Assembly: GCA_963751245.1 (NCBI GenBank)
Contig: CAVVTR010000008.1
Coordinates: forward strand, 1-64,000
Source of the DNA: CAVVTR01 sp963751245
GTDB taxonomy: Bacteria > Acidobacteriota > Thermoanaerobaculia > Thermoanaerobaculales > Thermoanaerobaculaceae
Length of the DNA: 64,000 nucleotides
Reading direction: 5' to 3'
Below are positions 19,504 through 27,783 of this stretch, one piece after another; position 1 is the first letter of the stretch, and each line of letters begins with the position of its first letter. The notes beneath the pieces were generated by a model. The model saw only the letters and a program-made list of their open reading frames with translations, did no database searches and was not told the origin of the DNA. Made by a program: the position numbers and the translations under genes.

Positions 19504-20606
19504 CGGTCCAGCCTCCGTCCCGTCATGGACACGAACAGCGTCTCCAGGCTCGGCGGCGCGAGGTGGATGTCGCGCACCGCGCGCCCCGCCGACTCCGCCG
19601 CGTGGATGAGCGGCGGGATCACCTCCCCGCCCCGCTCCGCGTAGCCGCGCAGCACGTTGCCGTCGACCTCCACGCGCAGCACCCCGCTCACCCCCTCCGC
19701 CGCCGCCGCGGCCGCCCCCGCGTCCCCGTCCAGCATCAGCTCCACCAGCGTCCCTCCCGGCGCCCGCGCCTTCAGCGCCGCCGGCGTGTCCACCGCGAGG
19801 AGCTTGCCGCGGTCCACGATGGCCAGCCGCTCGCAGAGCCGGTCGGCCTCCTCCATGTAGTGCGTGGTCAGGACGATCGTCCTCCCCTCGCCGTGGAGCT
19901 CGTTGAGGATGTCCCACAGGTCCAGCCGCGCCTGCGGGTCGAGCCCCACCGTGGGCTCGTCCAGGAACAGCGCCACGGGGTCGTGGATCAGCGCCCTCGC
20001 CACCATGAGGCGCTGCTGCTGCCCGCCGGAGAGCTGGTCCACCTTGGCGCCGCCCCGCTCGGACAGGCCGAAGCGGTCGAGGAGCGCCTCCGCCCGCGCC
20101 GAGGCCTCGCCCATGGCGATGCCGAAGTAGGTCGCGTGGTAGACCAGGTTTTCGCGGGCCGTGAGCACCCGGTCGGGGTTGGGGCGCTGGGGCACCACGC
20201 CGATGCGCCGGCGCACCCCCACCGGGTCCGTGACGACCGAGGCGCCGCCCACCATCGCGCTCCCCGACGTGGGGCGCACCCGCGTGGTGAGGATCCCGAT
20301 GGTGGTCGTCTTGCCGGCGCCGTTGGGGCCGAGCAGCCCGAAGAACTCGCCGCTCCGCACCGTGAGGTCCAGGCCCTCGAGGGCGACGATCTCGCGGGGG
20401 GCGTCCTTCCCCGCCGGGGCCTGAGGCAACGTCGCCGGCGGCCCGCCCGGCGCGAACCCCGCCGGACCGCGCCGCTTCCCGCGGGGCATCTCGTAGACCT
20501 TGCGCAGCTTGATCGTCTCGATGCCGGCGGGACCCGCCTCGGCCTCGGGCCGTCCCGCGCTCTCCGGCTCCTCCGCCGCCATCGCGGCGCGCGCCGTCGC
20601 CACCAT
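19500..20606 (-). CDS. ABC transporter ATP-binding protein (DrrA-like)
   Basis: A 368-residue ATPase with Walker A GPNGAGKTTT, signature LSGGQQQR, Walker B VALFLDEPTVGLD and switch His TTHYMEEAD. The C-terminal extension resembles the DrrA regulatory domain. An unusual insert of about 30 residues (PRGKRRGPAGFAPGG and following) separates KVYEM from the IVALEGLDL strand. The ATG at 20606 has GGGAGG six bases upstream. It pairs with the downstream permease. arsC lies upstream with about 100 bases between. Confidence 0.92.
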   Translation of the reverse strand: MVATARAAMAAEEPESAGRPEAEAGPAGIETIKLRKVYEMPRGKRRGPAGFAPGGPPATLPQAPAGKDAPREIVALEGLDLTVRSGEFFGLLGPNGAGKTTTIGILTTRVRPTSGSAMVGGASVVTDPVGVRRRIGVVPQRPNPDRVLTARENLVYHATYFGIAMGEASARAEALLDRFGLSERGGAKVDQLSGGQQQRLMVARALIHDPVALFLDEPTVGLDPQARLDLWDILNELHGEGRTIVLTTHYMEEADRLCERLAIVDRGKLLAVDTPAALKARAPGGTLVELMLDGDAGAAAAAAEGVSGVLRVEVDGNVLRGYAERGGEVIPPLIHAAESAGRAVRDIHLAPPSLETLFVSMTGRRLDR

Positions 20607-20707
20607 CACGACCTCCCGTACCTCCAACCCGGCGGCCGGCGGCGCTATTCGTTCGGCCCGGCGCGGCGAAGGCGGCGAGAGCGTAACACGCGGCACCCCC
20701 GCGGGCT

Positions 20708-21136
20708 TCAGCCCCGGCGCGCGATCTCGGGGAGGAGCCGGTCGCGGATGGCGTCGCGCACCGCCCGGAACGCGGCCAGGCGCTCGGCCTCGGTGCCGGC
20801 CGCGGCCGCGGGGTCCGGGAACGACACGTGGACCTGCTCCACCGCCCGCGGGAACACCGGACACACCTCCCGCGCGCCGTCGCACACCGTGGCCACCAGG
20901 TCCCACGGCTCGTCCAGGTAGCGGGACAGGTGCTCGGGGCGCCCGCCGGAGATGTCCACCCCGGCCTCGGCCATGACGCGCACCGCCAGCGGGTGCACCT
21001 GCGCCGCGGGCGCCGTGCCCGCCGAGCGCGCCTCCCAGCGGCCCGCCAGCAGGCGGTTCACCCACCCCTCGGCCATCTGCGACCGGCAGGAGTTGCCGGT
21101 GCACAGGATCAGGACCCGCTTCACGTCTCCGGCCAT
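20708..21136 (-). CDS. arsC: Arsenate reductase, LMW-phosphatase (thioredoxin) type
   Basis: Reduces arsenate to arsenite using thioredoxin. The CX5R loop is C12-TGNSC-R18, with the general acid in PD of VSFPDP. Further Cys in VCDGAREVCPVF (near residues 82-89) fit the thioredoxin-type mechanism. It is 142 residues long, starting at the ATG 21136 with GGGAGG upstream. Divergent from arsR across a 54-base gap that contains the arsR operator. Confidence 0.93.
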   Translation of the reverse strand: MAGDVKRVLILCTGNSCRSQMAEGWVNRLLAGRWEARSAGTAPAAQVHPLAVRVMAEAGVDISGGRPEHLSRYLDEPWDLVATVCDGAREVCPVFPRAVEQVHVSFPDPAAAAGTEAERLAAFRAVRDAIRDRLLPEIARRG

Positions 21137-21146
21137 CGCGCCTCCC

Positions 21147-21175
21147 TTGACACGCCGCGGGCATGATACTACATT
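21147..21175 (+). promoter_or_regulatory. Sigma-70 type promoter of arsR-acr3-arsM
   Basis: A consensus -35 TTGACA (21147-21152) is followed, after 17 bases, by TACATT (21170-21175; 4 of 6 to TATAAT). The -10 overlaps the operator, which fits repression by ArsR without arsenite. Confidence 0.75.
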
Positions 21176-21193
21176 TCGTGAAGTGACGAAATG
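21172..21193. promoter_or_regulatory. ArsR operator overlapping the arsR start codon
   Basis: A perfect inverted repeat CATTTCGT - GAAGTG - ACGAAATG. It overlaps the -10 on the left and contains the arsR ATG at its right end. It also lies 36 bases upstream of the divergent arsC start, so one site may control both directions. Confidence 0.75.
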
Positions 21194-21586
21194 AGCGACT
21201 CGACCCTCACCACCGCCGCCGCCCTGTTCAAGGCCCTCGCCCACCCGGTGCGCCTCCGCGTCCTCGCCATGCTGCGCGCCGGCGAGCTGTGCGTCTGCCA
21301 GCTCACCGCCATCGCCGGCCTCGCCTACTCCACCATGTCGGTTCACCTGCGCGAGCTGCGCCGCGCCGGGCTCATCGAGGAGCGCAAGGAGGGCCGCTGG
21401 GTCTACTACCGGCTCACCTCCGAGCCCCGGGCCTCCGCCCTCCTCGACGAGGTCTTCCGCCGCGCGGCGAACGACCCGCAGGTGGCCGCCGACGTCCGCG
21501 TCCTCGGCCGCGTGTGCTGCTTCCCCCCCGAGGAGGTCTGCAAGGCCGGCCTCGACCCCGACCGGCTCCCCGCGAAGGAGGCCTGA
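21191..21586 (+). CDS. arsR: ArsR-family arsenical-responsive repressor
   Basis: A 131-residue winged-helix repressor (ALAHPVRLRVLAML; STMSVHLRELRRAGLIEERKEGRWVYYRL). The Cys pair in GELCVCQL (helix alpha-3) is the classic arsenite sensor. A further Cys pair in GRVCCFPPEEVC at the C-terminus could add a ligand. It ends four bases before the acr3 GTG, so it is the first gene of the operon. Unusually, no leader is expected, since the ATG lies inside the operator and close to the predicted start site. Confidence 0.93.
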   Translation: MSDSTLTTAAALFKALAHPVRLRVLAMLRAGELCVCQLTAIAGLAYSTMSVHLRELRRAGLIEERKEGRWVYYRLTSEPRASALLDEVFRRAANDPQVAADVRVLGRVCCFPPEEVCKAGLDPDRLPAKEA

Positions 21587-21590
21587 GCCC

Positions 21591-22712
21591 GTGAGCGCCC
21601 GCCCGCACCTCGCCCGCCGCCTGTCGTTCCTCGACCGCTACCTCACCGTGTGGATCTTCGCCGCCATGGCGGCGGGGGTCGGCCTCGGCTACCTGTGGCC
21701 CGGCGCGGTCGCCTCGGCCAACGCCGCCACCCAGGTGGGCACCACGTCCATCCCCATCGCCATCGGGCTCATCCTCATGATGTACCCGCCGCTGGCCAAG
21801 GTGCGCTACGAGGAGCTCGGCGACGTCTTCCGCAACGTCAAGGTGCTGTCGCTGTCGCTGGTGCAGAACTGGATCATCGGCCCCCTGCTGATGTTCGCGC
21901 TGGCGGTGGTCTTCCTGCGCGGCTACCCCGAGCTCATGGCCGGGCTCATCCTCATCGGCCTCGCCCGCTGCATCGCCATGGTCATCGTGTGGAACGACCT
22001 CGCCGGCGGCGACGCCGAGTACGCCGCCGGCCTGGTCGCCTTCAACTCCATCTTCCAGGTGCTCTTCTACAGCGTCTACGCCTGGGTCTTCATCACCCTG
22101 CTGCCGCGCCTGCTCGGCCTCGCCGGCGCCACCGTCGCCATCACCATGGGCCAGATCGCCGAGAGCGTCTTCGTCTACCTGGGCGTCCCTTTCCTGGCCG
22201 GCATGATCAGCCGCTTCGCCCTGATCCGCCTCAAGGGGCGGCGCTGGTACGAGGAGCGCTTCGTGCCGCGCATCTCCCCCCTCACCCTGGTGGCGCTGCT
22301 GTTCACCATCGTCGTCATGTTCTCCATCCAGGGGCGCGCCATCATCGACCGGCCGCTGGCCGTCGTGCGCATGGCCGTCCCCCTGCTGATCTACTTCGTG
22401 GTCATGTTCACCGTCACCTTCTTCATGAGCCGCAAGGTCGGCGCCACCTACGAGCAGACCGCGACCCTCGCCTTCACCGCGGCCTCCAACAACTTCGAGC
22501 TGGCCATCGCCGTCGCGGTGGCCACCTTCGGCATCGCCAGCGGCGCGGCGTTCGCCGCGGTGATCGGCCCGCTGGTGGAGGTGCCGGTGCTCATCTCCCT
22601 GGTCAACGTGGCGCTGCGCTGGCGGCGCCGCTACTTCCCCGAGAGCGCCGCGGAGCTGGCCGACGTGGCCGTCTGCGCCGCGCCCCGCGGCGTCCGCGGA
22701 CGGCGGCAGTGA
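21591..22712 (+). CDS. acr3: Arsenite efflux permease Acr3
   Basis: A 373-residue membrane protein with about ten hydrophobic segments. Family signatures are LARCIAMVIVWNDLA (the conserved Cys) and AASNNFELAIAVAVATFG. It extrudes As(III) using the proton motive force. The GTG at 21591 is preceded by AAGGAGG. ArsR ends four bases upstream and arsM starts 40 bases downstream. Confidence 0.95.
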   Translation: MSARPHLARRLSFLDRYLTVWIFAAMAAGVGLGYLWPGAVASANAATQVGTTSIPIAIGLILMMYPPLAKVRYEELGDVFRNVKVLSLSLVQNWIIGPLLMFALAVVFLRGYPELMAGLILIGLARCIAMVIVWNDLAGGDAEYAAGLVAFNSIFQVLFYSVYAWVFITLLPRLLGLAGATVAITMGQIAESVFVYLGVPFLAGMISRFALIRLKGRRWYEERFVPRISPLTLVALLFTIVVMFSIQGRAIIDRPLAVVRMAVPLLIYFVVMFTVTFFMSRKVGATYEQTATLAFTAASNNFELAIAVAVATFGIASGAAFAAVIGPLVEVPVLISLVNVALRWRRRYFPESAAELADVAVCAAPRGVRGRRQ

Positions 22713-22752
22713 CCCGGCGCGCCGAGGCGCCCCGGAGGACGTGGAGGACTTC

Positions 22753-23582
22753 ATGAGCGACGACATGCGTGCAGCGGTGCGCGAGCGCTACGGAAAGATC
22801 GCCCGCACCAGCGAGACCTGCTGCCTCCCCACCCTGGAGCCCGGGTGCGGGTGCGGCACCGACCCCGCCGCGGCCTCCCGCGCCGTCGGCTACGGCGAGC
22901 GCGGACCTCGCCGCCGTGCCCGACGGCGCCAACCTCGGCCTCGGCTGCGGCAACCCCGTCGCCCTGGCCTCCCTGCGCCCCGGCGAGGTCGTCGTCGACC
23001 TCGGCTCGGGCGCCGGCTTCGACTGCTTCCTCGCCGCGGAGCGCGTGGGCGCCGAGGGCCGCGTCATCGGCGTCGACATGACGCCCGACATGCTCGACCG
23101 CGCCCGCGCCGCCGCCGCGTCCGGCCGGCTTCGCCAACGTCGAGTTCCGCCTCGGCGAGATCGAGAACCTGCCCCTCGCCGACGGCGCCGCCGACGTGGT
23201 GATCTCCAACTGCGTCATCAACCTCTCCCCCGACAAGCCGCGCGTCTTCCGCGAGGCGCTGCGCGTGCTCCGCCCCGGCGGCCGCCTCATGGTCTCCGAC
23301 CTCGTCCTCGCCGCCCCGCTGCCCGACAGCGTGCGCCGCTCCGTCGAGGCGTACACGGGCTGCATCGCCGGCGCCATGCTCGAGGCCGACTACCTCGGCG
23401 CCATCCGCGACGCCGGCTTCGCCGACGTCACCGTCCAGGGCCGGGCGGTCTACCCCATCGGCTCGTCGAACCCCGACGACACCGAGGCCGCCGTCCTCGG
23501 CGACGACGCCATCCCGCCCGAGGACCTCGCCGCCGCCGCGCGGTCCGTGACCAGCCTCAAGGTCGCCGCCCGCAAGCCGTAG
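22753..23582 (+). CDS. arsM: Arsenite S-adenosylmethionine methyltransferase ArsM (two frame errors)
   Basis: Methylates As(III) to volatile or less toxic species. Arsenic-binding Cys are visible: the TCC and CGCG cluster near the N-terminus, Cys in GSGAGFDCFLAA and in ISNCVINLSPDK. The SAM site is VVDLGSGAGFDC. Two one-base insertions break the frame, near 22901 (GYGER to DLAAVPDGANLGLGCGNP) and near 23131 (ASG to FANVEFRLGEIENLPLADG). Removing both gives about 275 residues, the normal length. The start at 22753 has GGAGG; an in-frame GTG lies 12 bases upstream. Confidence 0.9.
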
Positions 23583-24553
23583 TCGCGGCTCCACACCGCT
23601 CCCCCGAGCGCAATGCCGCGACCTTCCGCCACAGCAACGTGACCGCAGGTGCGGGCTGAAACCCAGCCCGCGCCTGCCTCGCCGAAAGCCGGCCGCGGCA
23701 CTCCATCCCCCACCGGCGGCCAACGACGCGCCCCGCGCCCGGCGGGCTGTACCCCGCGATGCTCCTGCGTTCGCGGAGGACAGCCTCCAGCCCTCCGCCC
23801 GCTGCCTCGTCCGGCGTTCCCTCAGGCCGCTTCTCGCCACCCAACCCATCCTCCGCGAGGAGAGAGGGTGCGGCTACATGGGCCTGCAGCGCGGCGGCGC
23901 TGCCACCCGCGGATCACTGATCGCGTCGCCGGTCCGCCCCTCGCTTCTTTTGTAGCCGCAGGCTGGCGGGCTGAATCCCGCCACGCTCCTGCGCCCGCGG
24001 AAGCCAGCCTCCACGCCTCCACCCGCTGCCGGCCCGACGAGGCTCCAGGCCGCGTCTCGCCACCCACCCGATCCCCCGCGAGGCCAGCCTGCGCCCTGCA
24101 GACAGTCACGGCGACCACCCACCCACCCGCGCACCCTGAAGGGTGCGGCTACGTGCGCCTGCAGCGCGATAGCGCTCTGCCAACGTCGGCCCACGAATCG
24201 CGTCGTCGCCCCTGCAAAACTCGATGTAGGCCAGGGCTTTAGCCCTGGCTCTGCAGAACGGTCAGGCAGCAGCAAGGAGGACCGGCCACGCAAGGACAGC
24301 ACTGCGTCCAGCTGCCCCGCCCCCAAGCCCGGCGGGCTGAATCTCGGGGTGCGCTCTCTCGAACCTGCACGCCCGGACCCCTGCCTGCGCACCGGGGCGA
24401 CTGGGGCGCGGGCGGCCCGCTCCGCCACGGCGGGGCGCTCGTGTTATCGCTCGCTCACATGCCCCACACGTGATCTCGCGGACTCGGGGTCCGGATGGGA
24501 ATACACCAAATCATGTCATCGTTTGCCTGCACATGAGCCACGCACGAGGAGCC
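23583..24553. repeat. Repeat-rich intergenic region, 1 kb without genes
   Basis: No coding region is supported. Palindromes: GGCGGG-CTGAAT-CCCGCC (23965-23982), GCACCCTGAAGGGTGC (24131-24146), GCCAGGGCTTTAGCCCTGGC (24230-24249), and GGGCTGAAACCCAGCCC-like fragments near 23650 and 24330. The stretch TGTAGGCCAGGGCT..AGCCCTGGCTCTGCAGAACG is shared with 17697-17731, followed in both by a similar GGCAGCAGCA-GGAGGACCG tail. This is the same REP-like family seen after tRNA-Leu. Confidence 0.7.
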
Positions 24554-24582
24554 TTGACAGCGGGGGGACCGGCACCCATATT
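24554..24582 (+). promoter_or_regulatory. Sigma-70 type promoter of the efflux operon
   Basis: TTGACA (24554-24559), 17 bases, then CATATT (24577-24582). It lies about 95 bases upstream of the TetR start and just upstream of a candidate operator. Confidence 0.6.
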
Positions 24583-24590
24583 GACGGCCA

Positions 24591-24608
24591 TGAGTAATCG
24601 CTCACTCA
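24591..24608. promoter_or_regulatory. Candidate TetR-type operator
   Basis: TGAGTAATC-GCTCACTCA is an 18-base dyad with 7 of 9 matching positions, starting 8 bases after the -10, where a bound repressor would block transcription. A weaker relative (TTATCGCTCGCTCAC) occurs near 24444. Autoregulation by the adjacent TetR protein is inferred. Confidence 0.5.
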
Positions 24609-24677
24609 CCTTGACACACGGCACCCGGCCGCCCCTGCCTCACCCGGCCGGGCGCCGCCCCGCCCAGGGAGGTCCCG

Positions 24678-25298
24678 ATGTCCAGCCCTGACGCCTCGTC
24701 CCCCTCCGCCCGCCAGGTCGAGATCATCGACCGCGCCCTCGAGCTCGTCGTCGAGGCCGGCCTCGCCGGCCTCACCACCCGCCGCCTCGCGGCCCGCGTC
24801 GGCTTCTCCGAGGCCGCGCTGTTCCGGCACTTCCCCAACAAGCAGGCGCTGGTGCTCGGGCTCATGGACCGGCTGGAGGACATGCTCCTCGAGCCCCTGC
24901 GCGCCGTCGCCGGCGACAGCGCGCTGGACGCGGCGGGGCGGCTGACGGCCATGATCCGCCACCACACCGGCCTCGTCCTCGCCCACAACAGCCTGCCGAT
25001 CCTGCTCTTCGCCGAGGCGGCAGCCTCCGGCGACGACGTCCTGCTGGCGCGGATGCGCACCATCGTCCACGCCTACCTCTCCCTCCTCGAGGGGGTCGTC
25101 CGCGAGGGCCAGGCGACGGGCGAGCTGGCCGCCGAGCCCACCGCCGAGTGCTCGGCGCTGCTGCTCATGGGGGCGCCCGCCGCCCTCGCCATCCGCCACC
25201 GCCTGCTCCCCGACCGGCGCATCGAGGCCCGCTTCGAGGAGCTTCTCATCCCCTTTGCCGTGGGCGCCCTCGCCGCGCCCGGAGGTGACCGGTCATGA
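24678..25298 (+). CDS. TetR/AcrR-family repressor
   Basis: A 206-residue regulator. The N-terminal helix-turn-helix is LAGLTTRRLAARVGFSEAALFRHF. The ligand domain is not recognisable, as usual for the family. It is the first gene of a tightly packed operon: its stop overlaps the TolC-family start by four bases. Probably represses the efflux operon through the dyad at 24591-24608. Confidence 0.9.
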   Translation: MSSPDASSPSARQVEIIDRALELVVEAGLAGLTTRRLAARVGFSEAALFRHFPNKQALVLGLMDRLEDMLLEPLRAVAGDSALDAAGRLTAMIRHHTGLVLAHNSLPILLFAEAAASGDDVLLARMRTIVHAYLSLLEGVVREGQATGELAAEPTAECSALLLMGAPAALAIRHRLLPDRRIEARFEELLIPFAVGALAAPGGDRS

Positions 25299-26647
25299 CC
25301 AGCACACACCGTCAACAGACCACAGCCCTGGCAGCGGCGCTGCTCCTCGCCGCCGCCGTCGCCGCCGCCCCGCAGCCGGACGCGCCGCCGCCGCAGGCGC
25401 CCCTGCGCCTCACCCTGCAGGAGGCGGTCACGATGGCCGTCGCCGGCAGCCCCGGCCTCGCCGCGGTGGCCCACCGGGCCTCCGGAGCCGCCGAGGACGC
25501 GAAGGCCGCGGCCCGCGCCCGCTGGGGCGAACTGGACGCCGTCGCCCGCTACTCGCGGTTCAACGACGACCAGATCCTGCGCCCCATCTCCCGGGAGCTG
25601 CTCTCCAAGGGGTTCGCCGGCCTGCCGTTCGACCGCAACCAGCTCCACTACGGCGCCCAGCTCGAGGTGCCCCTCTACGTCGGCGGCACGCTCTCCGCCC
25701 GCATCGCGGTGGCCCGCCTGGAGCGTGAGAAGGCCGCCGCGCTGGCCGAGGGCACGCGCTGGCAGGTGCGCTTCAACGCCACTTCGCTGTACGCCGCCGC
25801 CGCCGGGCTCGACGCCTCGATGAACGCCCTCGACCGCCTCGTCGGCGCCCTCGAGAGCACCGAGTCGCGCCTGGACATCGCCGTCAAGGCCGGCAAGCGC
25901 CCCGAGCTCGACCGCCTCAAGGTCACCGAGGAGCTCGAGGACGCCCGCGCGCGCCGGGCCGCCGCGGGCGCGGACCGGGACCGCGTCGGCGCCCTGCTGG
26001 CGGCGCTGCTCGGCCGTGAGCCCGGGACGGTCCTCGAGCTCGCGCCCCTGCCCGCCGAGGCGCTCCGCACGACCATGAGCCCGGACGAGCTCCGCGCCCT
26101 CGTCGACGGCACCACCGCCGTCCGCCAGGCGCGGCTCGCCGCCGAGCAGGCCGACCGGGGCGTCGCCATCGCCACCGGCGCCTTCCTGCCCAGGGTGGCG
26201 CTGCGGGCCAACGTGATGGAGAACACCGCGCCTTCCCTGAGCTCGCCGCTCGAGACCTGGGAGGTGTCGGCCGGCGTCGTCGTCCCGCTCTTTGCGGGCG
26301 GCGCCCGCTTCTCCCGCCTCGCCGGCGCGAAGGAGCAGCGCAGGGCCGCCGCCAGCGCCCTCGACGCCGTCCGCCTGCGGGCGCTCGCCGACCTCGAGGC
26401 CGCCCTGTCCGATCTCTCCGCGGCCCAGGCGCAGCTCGCCTCCGGCGAGGCCCGGGTGGCCTCCGGCGCGGAAGCCGCCCGCATCGAGCAGATCCGTTAC
26501 GACAACGGGGCCGGCACCGTGGAGGATCTCCTCCGCGCCCGTGCCCGCGAGGAGTCCGCCCGCGCCGCCCTGGCGGGCGCCCGGAGCGCCGCGGTCACAG
26601 CCGCGGAGCGCGTCAACAGCATCGTCGAGAAGGAGGCAGTGCAATGA
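25295..26647 (+). CDS. TolC-family outer-membrane efflux protein
   Basis: A 450-residue protein with a signal peptide (ALAAALLLAAAVAAAP) and the two repeated halves of outer-membrane efflux proteins: LTLQEAVTMAVAGSPGL at the start and long coiled helices (DLEAALSDLSAAQAQLASGEARV). It forms the outer-membrane tunnel for the pump encoded downstream. ATGA overlaps link it to tetR and to the adaptor gene. Confidence 0.92.
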   Translation: MTSTHRQQTTALAAALLLAAAVAAAPQPDAPPPQAPLRLTLQEAVTMAVAGSPGLAAVAHRASGAAEDAKAAARARWGELDAVARYSRFNDDQILRPISRELLSKGFAGLPFDRNQLHYGAQLEVPLYVGGTLSARIAVARLEREKAAALAEGTRWQVRFNATSLYAAAAGLDASMNALDRLVGALESTESRLDIAVKAGKRPELDRLKVTEELEDARARRAAAGADRDRVGALLAALLGREPGTVLELAPLPAEALRTTMSPDELRALVDGTTAVRQARLAAEQADRGVAIATGAFLPRVALRANVMENTAPSLSSPLETWEVSAGVVVPLFAGGARFSRLAGAKEQRRAAASALDAVRLRALADLEAALSDLSAAQAQLASGEARVASGAEAARIEQIRYDNGAGTVEDLLRARAREESARAALAGARSAAVTAAERVNSIVEKEAVQ

Positions 26648-27771
26648 AAAAGCTCGCATGGGTCGTCGTGGCTGTTCTCATCGTGGCGGGGCTGCTGGCC
26701 GTCCGCGCCAAGCGCGTGCACGACGCGGCCGCCGTCCCCACCGTGGAGGTCGTGGCCCCCACCGTCACCGTCGCGCGGGTCGTCACGGGTGACGTGGTCC
26801 AGACCCGCCACGTCCTGGGTACCGTCATCGGCGCCGACGAGACCGAGATGGCGCCCCGGCTGATGGCGAGCGTGATGGACGTGCGCGTCCGCCAGGGCGA
26901 CAGCGTCCACCGCGGCGCCGTGCTCGCCGTCCTCGACGGGCGCGAGGTCGAGGACGCCCTCGCCCAGGCCCGGGCCCGGCTGGCCGCCGCCCGCGAGGGC
27001 GAGGCGGCCGCCGAGGTCGCCTACCAGGCCCGGCGCACCGCCACTGCCACCGACAAGGTCCTCTTCGAGGCAAAGGCCCTCGCCCAGGAGCAGTGGGACG
27101 CCTCCCGCGCCGCCGAGGCCGCCGTGGCCGCCCGCCGCGAGGCCGCCCGCGCCGAGGTGGAGGTGGCCGGAAGGGCCGTGGACCAGGCGGAGACGCGGCT
27201 CGGCTACACGCGGATCACGGCGCCCTTCGACGGCGTCGTCGCCGCCCGCCTCGCCGATCCCGGCGACCTCGCCCTGCCCGGCCGCCCGCTGCTCAAGCTG
27301 GTGCGTCAGAACACCGTCCGCGTCCGCGCCGAGCTGCCCTCGGGCGACCTCCCCTCCCTGAAGAAGGGCACGCCCGTCACCCTCACCCTCGGCGACCTTC
27401 CCCTCGAGGCCGCCGTCTCCCGCGTCTTCCCCGCCCTCGACGGGGCGCACCTGGCGGTGATCGAGGCCGACGTGGAGCAGCCCCCCGCGGGGTACGTCTC
27501 GGGTGCCACCGTGGGCGTGGACGTCCACCTGCGCTCCGCCTCCGGGCTCGTCGTCCCGGCGGACGCCCTCCTCGAGGGCGACGGCGGCGCCTGGGTGTTC
27601 CGCGTCGAAGGCGGCGTCGTCCACCCGGTGAAGGTGACGATCGCCACCCGCTCCGCGGCGCAGGCCGTCGTCACCGGCGAGCTCCACGAGGGCGACGCCG
27701 TCGTGGTGGCCCGCCCCTCCCGCCTCATGACCCTCGCCGACGGCACCGCGGTCGGCCTCGCCAAGGAGTAG
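26644..27771 (+). CDS. RND efflux periplasmic adaptor (HlyD/MFP family)
   Basis: A 375-residue adaptor anchored by an N-terminal segment (LAWVVVAVLIVAGLLAV). The lipoyl half-motifs are VRQGDSVHRGAVLAVLD and LGYTRITAPFDGVVAARLADPGDLA, separated by a coiled-coil hairpin. It joins the RND pump to the TolC-like tunnel. Overlaps the TolC gene (ATGA) and precedes the pump by 12 bases with GGAGG between. Confidence 0.93.
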   Translation: MKKLAWVVVAVLIVAGLLAVRAKRVHDAAAVPTVEVVAPTVTVARVVTGDVVQTRHVLGTVIGADETEMAPRLMASVMDVRVRQGDSVHRGAVLAVLDGREVEDALAQARARLAAAREGEAAAEVAYQARRTATATDKVLFEAKALAQEQWDASRAAEAAVAARREAARAEVEVAGRAVDQAETRLGYTRITAPFDGVVAARLADPGDLALPGRPLLKLVRQNTVRVRAELPSGDLPSLKKGTPVTLTLGDLPLEAAVSRVFPALDGAHLAVIEADVEQPPAGYVSGATVGVDVHLRSASGLVVPADALLEGDGGAWVFRVEGGVVHPVKVTIATRSAAQAVVTGELHEGDAVVVARPSRLMTLADGTAVGLAKE

Positions 27772-27783
27772 GAGGAAAAACCG

